From Woeseiaceae bacterium (GTDB lineage Bacteria > Pseudomonadota > Gammaproteobacteria > Steroidobacterales > Woeseiaceae): 64,000 nt of DNA. The first letter of the stretch is position 1, and the number at the start of each line of letters is the position of its first letter. The translations under genes and the position numbers were made by a program. The DNA lies in the NCBI GenBank assembly GCA_021773115.1, contig JAJFKS010000028.1, positions 124,001 to 188,000 on the forward strand. The letters run 5' to 3'. Positions 48,236 to 57,147 of the stretch are shown here, one piece after another. The notes below the pieces were generated by a model, which was not told where the DNA came from, did no database searches, and saw nothing but the letters and a program-made list of their open reading frames with translations.

Positions 48236-49552
48236 ATGAGCGATGAAACCCGCGGTAAGAACGAGGACGGCAAACTCCTTTACTGTTCTTTTTGCGGCAA
48301 ATCACAGCACGAAGTTCGCAAGCTGATCGCGGGGCCGTCGGTATTCGTCTGCGATGAGTGCGTCGAGCTTTGCAATGACATCATTCGCGAAGAGCTTGAA
48401 GATGCCGGCGAGACCGGTCACGACAAGCTTCCCAAGCCGATGGAGATCAACGCAGTTCTTGACGAGTACGTGATTGGCCAGGAACGTGCGAAAAAAGTGC
48501 TGTCTGTGGCGGTCTACAACCACTATAAACGCCTCAATGACCGGCTTAATGATCGTAGTAAAGACGATATTGAGCTGGCGAAAAGCAATATTTTGCTGAT
48601 CGGCCCGACTGGCTGCGGCAAAACGCTGCTCGCCGAGACACTGGCGCGCCTGCTCAACGTCCCGTTCACAATTGCAGATGCCACGACACTGACCGAAGCG
48701 GGTTATGTCGGTGAAGACGTCGAAAATATTATCCAGAAGCTGCTGCAAAAGTGCGACTACGACGTTGAAAAAGCGCAGACCGGCATTGTTTATATCGATG
48801 AGATCGATAAAATCTCAAGAAAATCGGACAACCCGTCGATAACCAGAGATGTATCCGGTGAGGGCGTGCAACAGGCACTCCTGAAACTGATCGAAGGCAC
48901 GATTGCATCGGTTCCGCCACAGGGTGGTCGCAAGCATCCGCAGCAGGAATTCCTGCAGGTGGACACTGGCAACATCCTGTTTATTTGCGGCGGTGCGTTT
49001 GCGGGCCTTGAAAAGATAATTCAAAATCGTTCGTCGAAGTCCGGCATCGGCTTTGTCGCTGAAGTCAAGACGAACGAGCAGGAGCAGAGTATTGGCGAGC
49101 TGCTACACGATGTGGAACCGGAAGATCTGATTCGCTTCGGGCTGATTCCGGAATTCGTCGGTCGTCTGCCAGTCGTTGCGACGCTTGAGGAACTGGACGA
49201 GGATGCACTCGTTCAAATTCTTCTCGAGCCGAAGAACGCACTGACAAAGCAGTATCGCAAGCTCTTCGAGATGGAAGGCGTGGATCTGGAATTCCGCGAT
49301 GACGCGTTACGCGCAGTGGCCACCAAGGCCATGGAGCGCAAGACGGGTGCTCGCGGGCTACGCACTATTCTCGAGAACGTGTTGCTCGACACGATGTACG
49401 ACTTGCCGTCTTCGGAGAATGCGAAGAAGGTGGTCGTTGATGAGGCGGTGGTCACAGGCGAAAACCAGCCCTACATCATATATGAGTCGGATGAATCCCC
49501 GACCGTGAACATCGAGCAGCCGGCCAGGCCAACAGGCTCGGACGGCGCGTAA
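48236..49552 (+). CDS. clpX: ATP-dependent Clp protease ATP-binding subunit ClpX
   Basis: AAA+ unfoldase, 438 residues. N-terminal C4 zinc-binding domain (CSFCGKSQ and CDECVELC), Walker A GPTGCGKT with Lys129, Walker [10 protein letters not shown], and pore loop region typical for ClpX. The 145-bp gap after clpP includes a GTCAC-TTTT-GTGAC stem (48124-48137) and may hold its own promoter. Confidence 0.96.
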   Translation: MSDETRGKNEDGKLLYCSFCGKSQHEVRKLIAGPSVFVCDECVELCNDIIREELEDAGETGHDKLPKPMEINAVLDEYVIGQERAKKVLSVAVYNHYKRLNDRLNDRSKDDIELAKSNILLIGPTGCGKTLLAETLARLLNVPFTIADATTLTEAGYVGEDVENIIQKLLQKCDYDVEKAQTGIVYIDEIDKISRKSDNPSITRDVSGEGVQQALLKLIEGTIASVPPQGGRKHPQQEFLQVDTGNILFICGGAFAGLEKIIQNRSSKSGIGFVAEVKTNEQEQSIGELLHDVEPEDLIRFGLIPEFVGRLPVVATLEELDEDALVQILLEPKNALTKQYRKLFEMEGVDLEFRDDALRAVATKAMERKTGARGLRTILENVLLDTMYDLPSSENAKKVVVDEAVVTGENQPYIIYESDESPTVNIEQPARPTGSDGA

Positions 49553-49579
49553 CAAGACATCGAAACCCGAAGCTTGAAT

Positions 49580-49604
49580 TGCGGCCAATTGGCCGCACAT
49601 TTTT
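49580..49604 (+). terminator. Palindrome and T-run after clpX
   Basis: TGCGGCCAATTGGCCGCA (49580-49597) is a perfect 18-bp palindrome forming a 7-bp stem with AATT loop, followed by CATTTTT. It looks like an intrinsic terminator for clpX. CTTGAA at 49573-49578 resembles a heat-shock -35 and could, with CCGCACATTT, form a sigma-32 type promoter for lon over the same bases. Confidence 0.5.
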
Positions 49605-49636
49605 AGGCCAGCTTTTAAACGACGAGGTTATTCACG

Positions 49637-52117
49637 GTGTCCGAACACGATCTGCCACCGGACGACGACAAGGATCTGCTCGAATCGGTCGAGTCGGCGT
49701 CTGAAGAATTTGCTTTTGATGATTCAACCGGCGTGCCGGTTCTGCCGCTGCGCGACGTTGTCGTGTATCCGCACATGGTTATTCCGTTGTTTGTCGGTCG
49801 CGACAAGTCCATCGTCGCACTCGACAAGGCGATGAATGCCGGTAAGCGCATTCTGCTCGTTGCGCAAAAGACAGCCGACCTCGACGACCCACAACCCTCT
49901 GATTTGTATGAAGTCGGCACACTGGCGACGATCCTGCAGTTGCTGAAACTTCCGGATGGAACGGTCAAAGTGCTGGTTGAAGGTGGCGAGCGAGCCCTCG
50001 TGGATCGCATCAACGTTGTGGATCATTTCTCGGCCGACATCACGCCACTCAAGGAAGACGAACGTCACGACGAACGCGAAATCGACGTCCTTGTGCGTTC
50101 GATCATTTCGCAGTTCGAGGCCTATGTAAAACTGAACAAGAAGGTACCGCCCGAGGTGCTCACCTCGCTGAGCGGCATCGATGAAGCCGGTCGCCTTGCG
50201 GACACGGTCGCGGCGCATATGGCGCTGAAACTTTCTGAGAAGCAGCGCATTCTCGAGATCCAGGACGTGAAGAGCCGGCTGGAGCAGGTGCTTGGCATTA
50301 TCGAGGGCGAGATTGATGTGCTGCAGATTGAGAAGCGCATTCGCGGTCGCGTCAAACAGCAGATGGAAAAGAGCCAGCGCGAGTACTACCTGAATGAGCA
50401 GATGAAGGCCATTCAGAAAGAACTGGGCGAAATGGACGATGTGCCGAACGAATTGGCCGATCTTGAGAAAAAGATCGAAAAAGCTGGCATGCCGGAAGAA
50501 GCCAAGGACAAGGCTGTCTCGGAACTCAACAAGCTGAAACTGATGTCACCGATGTCGGCCGAGGCAACTGTTGTTCGCAACTATATCGACTGGCTGGTCA
50601 AAGCACCGTGGAAAAAGCGCAGTAAGGTGTTCAAGAGCCTGAAGCAGGCCGAAGAGGTGCTCGAAGAAGATCACTACGGTCTCGAGAAGGTCAAGGAGCG
50701 CATTCTTGAGTACCTGGCGGTGCAACAGCGCGTGAAACGCCTGAAGGGCCCCATACTCTGCCTGGTGGGTCCGCCGGGTGTCGGCAAGACCTCGCTGGGT
50801 CAAAGCATCGCGCGATCAACGAATCGCAAGTTTGTTCGCATGTCCCTTGGCGGCGTTCGTGACGAGGCTGAAATTCGTGGCCACCGTCGGACCTATATAG
50901 GTTCAATGCCGGGCAAGATCATCCAGAACCTGTCGAAGACCGGCGTCCGAAACCCGCTGTTCCTGCTCGACGAAGTCGACAAGATGGCGATGGACTTTCG
51001 TGGTGACCCGTCGTCCGCTTTGCTGGAAGTTCTCGATCCTGAGCAGAACTCGACCTTCGCCGATCATTACCTCGAAGTCGATTTTGACCTGTCGGATGTC
51101 ATGTTTGTCTGTACCGCGAACAGCCTGAACATCCCGGCGCCGTTACTCGACCGAATGGAAGTGATTCGTATCCCGGGGTACACCGAGGACGAGAAGACCA
51201 ACATTGCACTCAAGTACCTGGTGCCGAAGCAACTGAAGGAAAACGGTCTCAAGAAAGAGGAACTCACGATCACTGAGAGCGCGGTTCGAGACATCATTCA
51301 GCACTACACCCGTGAATCAGGCGTGCGCAACCTTGAGCGCGAGATTTCCAAGATTTGCCGCAAGGTCGTTAAGTCGCTGCTACTGAAGCCGCGTGACAAG
51401 CGCGTGCTGGTCACGCCAAAGAGCATGGAAAAGTATCTCGGCGTGCGCCGATTCCGATATGGCAAGGCCGAAGAGAATGATCAGGTCGGCCAGGTAACGG
51501 GTTTGGCATGGACCGAGGTCGGTGGCGAGCTTTTGACCATTGAGGCAGCTGTCGTGCCGGGTAAGGGCAAGTTGAACCATACCGGCCAGCTCGGCGAAGT
51601 GATGACCGAATCGATCCAGGCAGCGATGACGGTTGTTCGTAGCCGGGCCACCGTTTTGGGTATCGATGACGACTTCCATCAGAAGGTCGATGTGCATATC
51701 CATGTCCCCGAAGGGGCCACTCCAAAGGACGGACCGAGTGCGGGAGTTGGCATGTGTACTGCGCTGGTGTCGGCACTGACCAAAGTCCCTGTGAGGAGCG
51801 GTGTCGCCATGACCGGCGAGATCACACTCAGGGGTGAAGTGCTGCCCATCGGTGGCCTGAAAGAGAAGCTGCTGGCGGCCCATCGAGGGGGCCTGGACAA
51901 GGTATTGATCCCGCAAGAAAACGAGAAGGACCTTGCCGAAATACCGAAGAACATCAAGGACAAGCTGACGATAGTTCCAGTGAAATGGATCGATGAAGTT
52001 CTGGAGCATGCGCTCGCTCATATGCCGCTGCCGGAGGCGACTTCGGAGACGCCGAAAAGCAAAACCAAAACGCCGGTCGAGGAGCAAAAAGGCGAGGACT
52101 CCGTCCGTCCGCACTAA
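49637..52117 (+). CDS. lon: ATP-dependent protease Lon
   Basis: 826 residues from a GTG start at 49637. N-terminal substrate-binding domain ([16 protein letters not shown]), coiled linker, AAA+ module with Walker [10 protein letters not shown] (Lys384), and protease domain with the Ser701-Lys742 dyad (KDGPSAG and GGLKEKL). It degrades misfolded and regulatory proteins. Upstream palindrome with a heat-shock-like -35; downstream hupB has its own promoter. Confidence 0.96.
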   Translation: MSEHDLPPDDDKDLLESVESASEEFAFDDSTGVPVLPLRDVVVYPHMVIPLFVGRDKSIVALDKAMNAGKRILLVAQKTADLDDPQPSDLYEVGTLATILQLLKLPDGTVKVLVEGGERALVDRINVVDHFSADITPLKEDERHDEREIDVLVRSIISQFEAYVKLNKKVPPEVLTSLSGIDEAGRLADTVAAHMALKLSEKQRILEIQDVKSRLEQVLGIIEGEIDVLQIEKRIRGRVKQQMEKSQREYYLNEQMKAIQKELGEMDDVPNELADLEKKIEKAGMPEEAKDKAVSELNKLKLMSPMSAEATVVRNYIDWLVKAPWKKRSKVFKSLKQAEEVLEEDHYGLEKVKERILEYLAVQQRVKRLKGPILCLVGPPGVGKTSLGQSIARSTNRKFVRMSLGGVRDEAEIRGHRRTYIGSMPGKIIQNLSKTGVRNPLFLLDEVDKMAMDFRGDPSSALLEVLDPEQNSTFADHYLEVDFDLSDVMFVCTANSLNIPAPLLDRMEVIRIPGYTEDEKTNIALKYLVPKQLKENGLKKEELTITESAVRDIIQHYTRESGVRNLEREISKICRKVVKSLLLKPRDKRVLVTPKSMEKYLGVRRFRYGKAEENDQVGQVTGLAWTEVGGELLTIEAAVVPGKGKLNHTGQLGEVMTESIQAAMTVVRSRATVLGIDDDFHQKVDVHIHVPEGATPKDGPSAGVGMCTALVSALTKVPVRSGVAMTGEITLRGEVLPIGGLKEKLLAAHRGGLDKVLIPQENEKDLAEIPKNIKDKLTIVPVKWIDEVLEHALAHMPLPEATSETPKSKTKTPVEEQKGEDSVRPH

Positions 52118-52147
52118 GGCGCTGAAACCCGCGTGGTTAATGGATAT

Positions 52148-52176
52148 TTGACGGTATATGAGGCAGTTGGTATAAG
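52148..52176 (+). promoter_or_regulatory. Sigma-70 promoter of hupB
   Basis: TTGACG at 52148-52153 and TATAAG at 52171-52176, spacer exactly 17 bp. Predicted leader is about 110 nt and begins with a GCCCCGT/ACGGGGC stem (52177-52183 with 52199-52205). The SD-like AAGG lies 11 bp before the ATG. Confidence 0.7.
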
Positions 52177-52293
52177 CCCCGTAGTTGTTTGTGGATGCAC
52201 GGGGCCACATTCGACGATTCAGCGGATTGCGACATTGAGGAAGCACGCTGGATTGATGACCATTTCTTTAATCAATCTGCAAGGGTGAATTTT

Positions 52294-52566
52294 ATGAACA
52301 AGGGAGAACTCATAGACTCAGTTGCGGGCGCAGCAGGCTTGTCACGAGCTGATGCAACCAAGGCAGTCGACGCAGTACTCGATAGCATTCAAGGTACCTT
52401 GGCTAACGGCGGTTCAGTCTCACTCGTCGGCTTCGGAACATTCTCGGTTAAAGCCCGCGCAGCACGCGCTGGACGTAACCCACGCACCGGCGAAACCATC
52501 CAAATCAAGGCCAGTAATGTGCCGGGATTTAAGGCTGGCAAAGGCCTGAAGGATGCCGTAAACTAG
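52294..52566 (+). CDS. hupB: DNA-binding protein HU-beta
   Basis: 90-residue nucleoid protein. MNKGELIDSVAGAAGLSRAD start, HU signature GFGTFSVKARAARAGRNPRTG near the DNA-binding arm (residues 46-66), and PGFKAGKGLKDAVN at the end. The frame reads back to 52189, but the longer product has no HU counterpart. Followed by an intrinsic terminator. Confidence 0.97.
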   Translation: MNKGELIDSVAGAAGLSRADATKAVDAVLDSIQGTLANGGSVSLVGFGTFSVKARAARAGRNPRTGETIQIKASNVPGFKAGKGLKDAVN

Positions 52567-52592
52567 CGCGCCCCACGGGGGCACAGGGTAGG

Positions 52593-52618
52593 AAAAAGCC
52601 CGTTCTTACGGGCTTTTT
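52593..52618 (+). terminator. Rho-independent terminator of hupB
   Basis: AAAAAGCCCG (52593-52602), loop TTCTTA, CGGGCTTTTT (52609-52618): a perfect 10-bp stem with terminal T-run. It lies 9 bp before tRNA-Val, so the tRNAs need read-through or another start. Confidence 0.9.
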
Positions 52619-52626
52619 CATATCTT

Positions 52627-52702
52627 GGGTGCTTAGCTCAGCTGGTAGAGCATCGCCCTTACAAGGCGAGGGTCGGCGGTTCGATCCCGTCAGCACCCAC
52701 CA
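52627..52702 (+). tRNA. tRNA-Val (anticodon TAC)
   Basis: 76 nt with encoded CCA. Acceptor GGGTGCT pairs with AGCACCC; anticodon stem TCGCC/GGCGA encloses CTTACAA, anticodon TAC. Confidence 0.96.
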
Positions 52703-52708
52703 GAATTT

Positions 52709-52785
52709 GGAGCGGTAGTTCAGTTGGTTAGAATACCGGCCTGTCACGCCGGGGGTCGCGGGTTCGAGTCCCGTCCGCTCCGCCA
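52709..52785 (+). tRNA. tRNA-Asp (anticodon GTC)
   Basis: 77 nt with encoded CCA. Acceptor GGAGCGG pairs with CCGCTCC; anticodon stem CCGGC/GCCGG encloses CTGTCAC, anticodon GTC. Six bases after tRNA-Val. Confidence 0.96.
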
Positions 52786-52790
52786 CTGAT

Positions 52791-52831
52791 AAAATCCCGG
52801 GTCCCTCTAGCGGGGGTCCGGGATTTTTTTT
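52791..52831 (+). terminator. Rho-independent terminator after tRNA-Asp
   Basis: AAAATCCCGG (52791-52800) pairs with CCGGGATTTT (52818-52827), extended inward by weaker pairs, and is followed by more T residues. Ends the tRNA-Val-tRNA-Asp unit before ppiD. Confidence 0.9.
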
Positions 52832-52868
52832 AAGATTCCACGCCATACAAACTAAAGACACGTTTATT

Positions 52869-54767
52869 ATGCTGCAGAATATTCGCGAAAAAATCACCGG
52901 CTGGGGGGCATTGGTTGTCCTCGGCGTCATTGGCCTGTCATTCGTCTTCGTCGGTGGCGCGAGCTTCACCACGATTGGCTCGAACTACGCGGCCAAGGTT
53001 GACGGTTCCGAAATCGGCCTCACACAGTTCGAAACCGCGTACCGCGATCGAATCCAGTCGAATCCGCAGTTGGCGAATTTACCGGACGAGTACCGTCTGC
53101 AATTGCGTCGCAATATTCTCGACGGACTCGTTCAACAGCGTGTTATTGACAACTACCTCGACGAGGCCGGTATCAAAGTCAGCGACAAGCAGTTGACGAA
53201 AGTCGTGCACCAGATACCCGAGTTTCAGGTTAACGGTCGCTTTGATCGCGAGACCTACGAAACCTTGTTGAGCCAGGCGGGTCTGACAGCCGCCCAATTC
53301 GAGGCGTCGCAGAAACTGTCGATGCGACGCAACCAGCTGCAACGCGCCGTCATCGGTTCGTCGCTGGTACCGCCGTCAGGTTATCGTCGCTACCTCAATC
53401 TCGCCTTTGAAAATCGCCTTGTCACAACCGCTAGCATTTCGGCTGACGCAGTTGCCGATGAAATCAATGTGACGGACGAGATGATCGCGGCGTACTACGA
53501 CGAGAACCCGGAAATGTTTAACCTGCCGGAAACCGCTGACATTGAATATGTCGAAATTCAGCGAGACTCTGTTGCTGCTGAAGTGGCTGTCAGCGAGAAA
53601 GATTTGCTGGAATATTATGACTTCAACAAGGACCGATACTTACAGGATGAGCAGCGCCAGGCGCGACACATACTGATTCTGTTCGACGACGACGAAGCAG
53701 GCGCCGAAGCGATTGCCAGTGAATTGCTCACGAGAACGCGTGCCGGTGAGTCATTTGCTGAACTCGCACGTCAATACTCGAAGGACAGTGGTACTTCCAA
53801 CGATGGCGGAAACCTCGGCGCACTTAATCGTACGCAATTGCCAGATGCACTGGGCAGTGCGATTTTCTCGATGCAGGAAGGCGACATTCTGGGCCCCATC
53901 AAAGGCGACTTCGGTTTTCACGTCGTGAAGCTCGACAAGATTCTTGAATCAGGCCCGCTGCCATTCGAGCAGGTTCGTGCCTCGCTGTTGACCGAATTGC
54001 AGGAGCAGGAAGCAGAGGGTCTGTTCGTGGAGCTGGAACGTAAATTATCAGCCGCGCTGTTTGATGCCGCAGATATCAGCGCCGTGGCCGCTGCTGTGGG
54101 AAGTGAAGTACAATCTTATAAAGGCTTCACGCGCGACAGCGTTGAACCCTTCGATGGCAACACCACTGCGGTCGATGCTGTATTCGATCCTATCGTTTTG
54201 AGCGGCGCACAGATGTCGGAAGTCATTGAAATCGACACCAATCGCACGGCGATCTTTTCCGTCAGCAAGCACGAACAGGCGAGCCGTGAACCCCTGCAAG
54301 CCGTTCGTGATCAAATCGTCACGCAACTTAGCATTCAGCAGTCCGAGGACCTGATGGCAGCGCGCGCAGAGCGCATGCTCGAAGCAGTTCGAGGCGGAGA
54401 AGATTTCGCAGTAGCCGCCGCCGCGATCGATGCGGTTGCAGCCGAGCCTACAATCATGAGTCGCGATCGGGATACGGCGGATCAATTCCTGGCAGTCGCC
54501 GTTTTTACGGCCGTCAAGCCGACACAGGACAAGCCAACACTGGGCACGACACGCAACGCAGACGGTGGTTACACGGTTTACAGCCTTGGCGCCGTCATTC
54601 CGGGTCGACCAGAAGCGATTCCACAAGCCGATCGTGATACGGGCAAGAACCAGCTGGTCGAACAGTACGGAATCGGCGACTTCGTCGCTTTCGTGCAGGC
54701 GTTGCAGGCAAATGCCGATATCATCATCAACGACGAGGCGCTGGCTGCACAAGACCTGTTCCGTTAA
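52869..54767 (+). CDS. ppiD: Periplasmic folding chaperone PpiD
   Basis: 632 residues with one N-terminal membrane helix (about 12-33, WGALVVLGVIGLSFVFVGG), SurA-like N-domain, and a parvulin domain (about 255-360; ARHILILFDDDEAGA, FGFHVVKLDKI), then a C-terminal extension. PpiD works at the Sec translocon exit on newly exported proteins. Position downstream of lon-hupB is conserved. Confidence 0.94.
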   Translation: MLQNIREKITGWGALVVLGVIGLSFVFVGGASFTTIGSNYAAKVDGSEIGLTQFETAYRDRIQSNPQLANLPDEYRLQLRRNILDGLVQQRVIDNYLDEAGIKVSDKQLTKVVHQIPEFQVNGRFDRETYETLLSQAGLTAAQFEASQKLSMRRNQLQRAVIGSSLVPPSGYRRYLNLAFENRLVTTASISADAVADEINVTDEMIAAYYDENPEMFNLPETADIEYVEIQRDSVAAEVAVSEKDLLEYYDFNKDRYLQDEQRQARHILILFDDDEAGAEAIASELLTRTRAGESFAELARQYSKDSGTSNDGGNLGALNRTQLPDALGSAIFSMQEGDILGPIKGDFGFHVVKLDKILESGPLPFEQVRASLLTELQEQEAEGLFVELERKLSAALFDAADISAVAAAVGSEVQSYKGFTRDSVEPFDGNTTAVDAVFDPIVLSGAQMSEVIEIDTNRTAIFSVSKHEQASREPLQAVRDQIVTQLSIQQSEDLMAARAERMLEAVRGGEDFAVAAAAIDAVAAEPTIMSRDRDTADQFLAVAVFTAVKPTQDKPTLGTTRNADGGYTVYSLGAVIPGRPEAIPQADRDTGKNQLVEQYGIGDFVAFVQALQANADIIINDEALAAQDLFR

Positions 54768-54821
54768 GCTTGTGCGCATAAGAAATACACCACTGCGGCG
54801 CTGAGCCGTTCCGGGGGACTC

Positions 54822-56123
54822 ATGCGCAAGCTTGCTCTGCATTGGCAGATACTGATCGCGATTGTTCTGGCGGGAATCGCCGGATACACCATCTTTGAGT
54901 ACCGCGCAGCAAGCGGAAATGAGCCGAGTATTTTTGGCGTCGACTACGTCGCAATATTCGGCTATATCGGCGATCTGTTCCTGAATGCGCTGAAAATGAT
55001 CATCGTGCCGTTGATCACGTCGTCTATCATCGTAGGTGTTGCAGGAATTGGTTCCGGTGGAAATCTGGGGTCACTCGGCGGCAAGACGCTGATTTTTTAC
55101 GCGGTGACTACGCTCGCTGCCATCCTCATCGGCCTGTTCGTCATCAACGCAATCGGTCCCGGCTACAACTCCGATGGAGAGCCTGCGCGTGACGAGTTAG
55201 CTTTTACGGCGACAGCCGAGGAGGTTGCCGCGAAGGTTGGCGACAAGGGTGCCGGCGATGTCGCAGAGATCTTCTTGCGTATGGTCCCGGAAAATGTCGT
55301 TCAGGCGGCCGCCAATGGCCAGATGTTAGGCCTGATTTTCTTCGCGATTTTATTCGGTTATTTCATGACCCATCTTCCGCATGATTTTGCGGAACCGTTG
55401 TTCAAGTTCTGGAACGGCGTATTTCACGTCATGATGAAAATGACGGAGTGGATCATGAAATTCGCGCCATTCGGCGTGTTCGGCCTGGTTGGCCGAGTGA
55501 TTGCCGAGGCGGGACTGCGTGCGGCCGGGCCACTGGCTGTTTTTGCGGTTGCTGTTCTGGTCGCTTTGGCGCTGCATGCGCTCGTGACGTTGCCGCTGTT
55601 GCTGCGTTTTGTGGGACGAGTGAACCCCATCAAGACGCTTGCGGGTGCATCCCAGGCGATGCTTACTGCGTTCTCGACTGCATCGTCATCGGCGACACTG
55701 CCGGTGACAATCGAATGCGTTGAAGACCGCATCGGTGTTTCAAACAAGATTTCGAGTTTTGTGCTGCCACTCGGCGCAACTGTCAACATGAACGGCACCG
55801 CATTGTATGAATGTGCGGCGGCACTTTTCCTTGCCCAGGCCTATGGACTGGACCTGACCTTCGGGGTGCAGTTTACGATTGTCACTATCGCATTGATGAC
55901 ATCAATCGGCGTTGCCGGAGTTCCGTCCGCGTCACTGGTTGCGATCGCCATTATTCTCGGTGCAATTGGATTGCCGGTCGAAGCAATAGGCGTGCTGATG
56001 GTATTCGATCGTATCCTCGACATGTGCCGGACGAGCATTAATATCTGGGGCGATATTTGCTGCGCAACAATTATCGCCCGCCTCGAAGGCGAAGAAACCA
56101 AAGTCGCCCTACAACAGAATTAA
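54822..56123 (+). CDS. Dicarboxylate/amino acid:cation symporter (DAACS)
   Basis: 433 residues, eight membrane helices plus two re-entrant loops. Family signatures: LKMIIVPLITSSIIVG in the N-half, the serine-rich loop AFSTASSSATLPVT, ATVNMNGTALYECAAALFLAQ, and DRILDMCRTSINIWGD. It belongs with GltP/DctA; the substrate (glutamate, aspartate, C4-dicarboxylate) is not decided by sequence. The stop codon lies in the first unit of the repeat block at 56118. Confidence 0.92.
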   Translation: MRKLALHWQILIAIVLAGIAGYTIFEYRAASGNEPSIFGVDYVAIFGYIGDLFLNALKMIIVPLITSSIIVGVAGIGSGGNLGSLGGKTLIFYAVTTLAAILIGLFVINAIGPGYNSDGEPARDELAFTATAEEVAAKVGDKGAGDVAEIFLRMVPENVVQAAANGQMLGLIFFAILFGYFMTHLPHDFAEPLFKFWNGVFHVMMKMTEWIMKFAPFGVFGLVGRVIAEAGLRAAGPLAVFAVAVLVALALHALVTLPLLLRFVGRVNPIKTLAGASQAMLTAFSTASSSATLPVTIECVEDRIGVSNKISSFVLPLGATVNMNGTALYECAAALFLAQAYGLDLTFGVQFTIVTIALMTSIGVAGVPSASLVAIAIILGAIGLPVEAIGVLMVFDRILDMCRTSINIWGDICCATIIARLEGEETKVALQQN

Positions 56124-56196
56124 GGTGGCAGTCACCGTATCTAGGCAATTAAGGTGGCAGTCACCGTATCTAGTTACGGTGACTGCCACCTTAATT
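56118..56196. repeat. Repeat block with core GGTGGCAGTCACC: two direct units and one inverted unit
   Basis: A 27-bp unit (begins AATTAAGGTGGCAGTCACC, ends CTAG) occurs at 56118-56144 and identically at 56147-56173. The reverse complement follows at 56170-56196 with one mismatch. The whole gap between the convergent symporter and fabI genes is made of this block, including the symporter stop. It would fold as a hairpin from either strand and may act as a bidirectional terminator. Related copies occur at 57038-57147. Confidence 0.92.
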
Positions 56197-56990
56197 TAGT
56201 CTTCGTCGAAGACCATACCCATGATGTTGACGCCAGCATCCACGAAAGTGGTTCCGCCGGTGATGCCGGATGCGAGGTCTGAGCACAGGAAGGCGGCGGT
56301 ATTCCCGACTTCTTCGATTGTCACGGTGCGGCGCAGCGGTGAGGCCTTCTCAGCGTAGTTGAGCATCTTGCGGAAGCCGCCAATGCCGGCCGCTGCCAAA
56401 GTCTTCACAGCACCTGCCGAGATCGCGTTGACGCGTATGCCCTTGGGACCGAGATCGGCCGCAAGGAAGCGCACACACGCCTCCAGGCTCGCTTTCGCAA
56501 GCCCCATCACGTTGTAATTTGGCACGACCTTGGTCGCTGCATCGTAGGTCAACGTCAGCATCGCCGCGTTGCGGCCTTCCATCATCGGCAGGCCGGCCTT
56601 GGCAAGGGCGGCGAGGCTATACGCCGAGATGTCATGCGAGATGGCATAGCCGTCACGGGTGATGGATTCAACAAAGCCACCCGCTAGCTGTTCGCGCGGT
56701 GCGAAGCCGACCGAATGTACGATGACATCCAGTCCATCCCAGTGCTTGCCGAGGTTTGCAAACACGGCAGAAATTTCATCATCGGAAGTTACGTCGCAGG
56801 GAAACAACAGTTCGGCATTCTGGCCCAGGCGTGCTGAGAGCTTTGCGACCCGGCTTTGGAGTTTTTCGTTTTGGTAGGTAAACGCGATTTCCGCGCCCTC
56901 GCGGGCGAACGCCTCAGCGATACCTGCTGCGATGGAACGATCACTTGCGACACCCACAATGAGTGCCTTTTTGCCGGCCATGAAGCCCAT
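56196..56990 (-). CDS. fabI: Enoyl-[acyl-carrier-protein] reductase (NADH)
   Basis: Last step of the fatty-acid elongation cycle. 264 residues, SDR fold. NAD motif [17 protein letters not shown]; catalytic Tyr/Lys in [14 protein letters not shown] (Tyr-x6-Lys). The start at 56990 is preceded by AGGA; an alternative Met lies three codons in. The triclosan-site loop looks standard. Both ends are flanked by palindromic repeats. Confidence 0.95.
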   Translation of the reverse strand: MGFMAGKKALIVGVASDRSIAAGIAEAFAREGAEIAFTYQNEKLQSRVAKLSARLGQNAELLFPCDVTSDDEISAVFANLGKHWDGLDVIVHSVGFAPREQLAGGFVESITRDGYAISHDISAYSLAALAKAGLPMMEGRNAAMLTLTYDAATKVVPNYNVMGLAKASLEACVRFLAADLGPKGIRVNAISAGAVKTLAAAGIGGFRKMLNYAEKASPLRRTVTIEEVGNTAAFLCSDLASGITGGTTFVDAGVNIMGMVFDED

Positions 56991-57037
56991 AGTGTTTTCC
57001 TGTGCTGAAATCAGGCGGCTATTCTACCCCACGTTCC

Positions 57038-57147
57038 AGTTACGGTGACAGTCACCGAATCTTCGGCTCTGAGTTACGGTGACTGCCACCGTATCTCACC
57101 GTATCTCACCGAGTTACGGTGACTGCCACCGTATCTCACCGTATCTA
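57038..57147. repeat. Repeat block with core CGGTGACTGCCACCG, including a 40-bp tandem repeat
   Basis: 57038-57061 contains CGGTGACAGTCACCG, a perfect palindrome with 7-bp arms. From 57071 a 40-bp unit (GAGTTACGGTGACTGCCACC plus two GTATCTCACC decamers) is repeated: copy one 57071-57110, copy two 57111-57146, truncated by the mltD stop. Each core TACGGTG-ACTGC-CACCGTA is itself an inverted repeat. This is the fabI promoter side, so it may sit in the 5' region of fabI and the 3' end of mltD. Confidence 0.92.

Noticed and set aside
54048-54842. 264-residue minus-strand open frame opposite ppiD
   Set aside because: Lies opposite the ppiD C-terminal part and shows no family resemblance.
57038-57147. 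CRISPR array
   Set aside because: Repeats are directly tandem with no unique spacers of regular length and no cas genes nearby; they are palindromic intergenic repeats.
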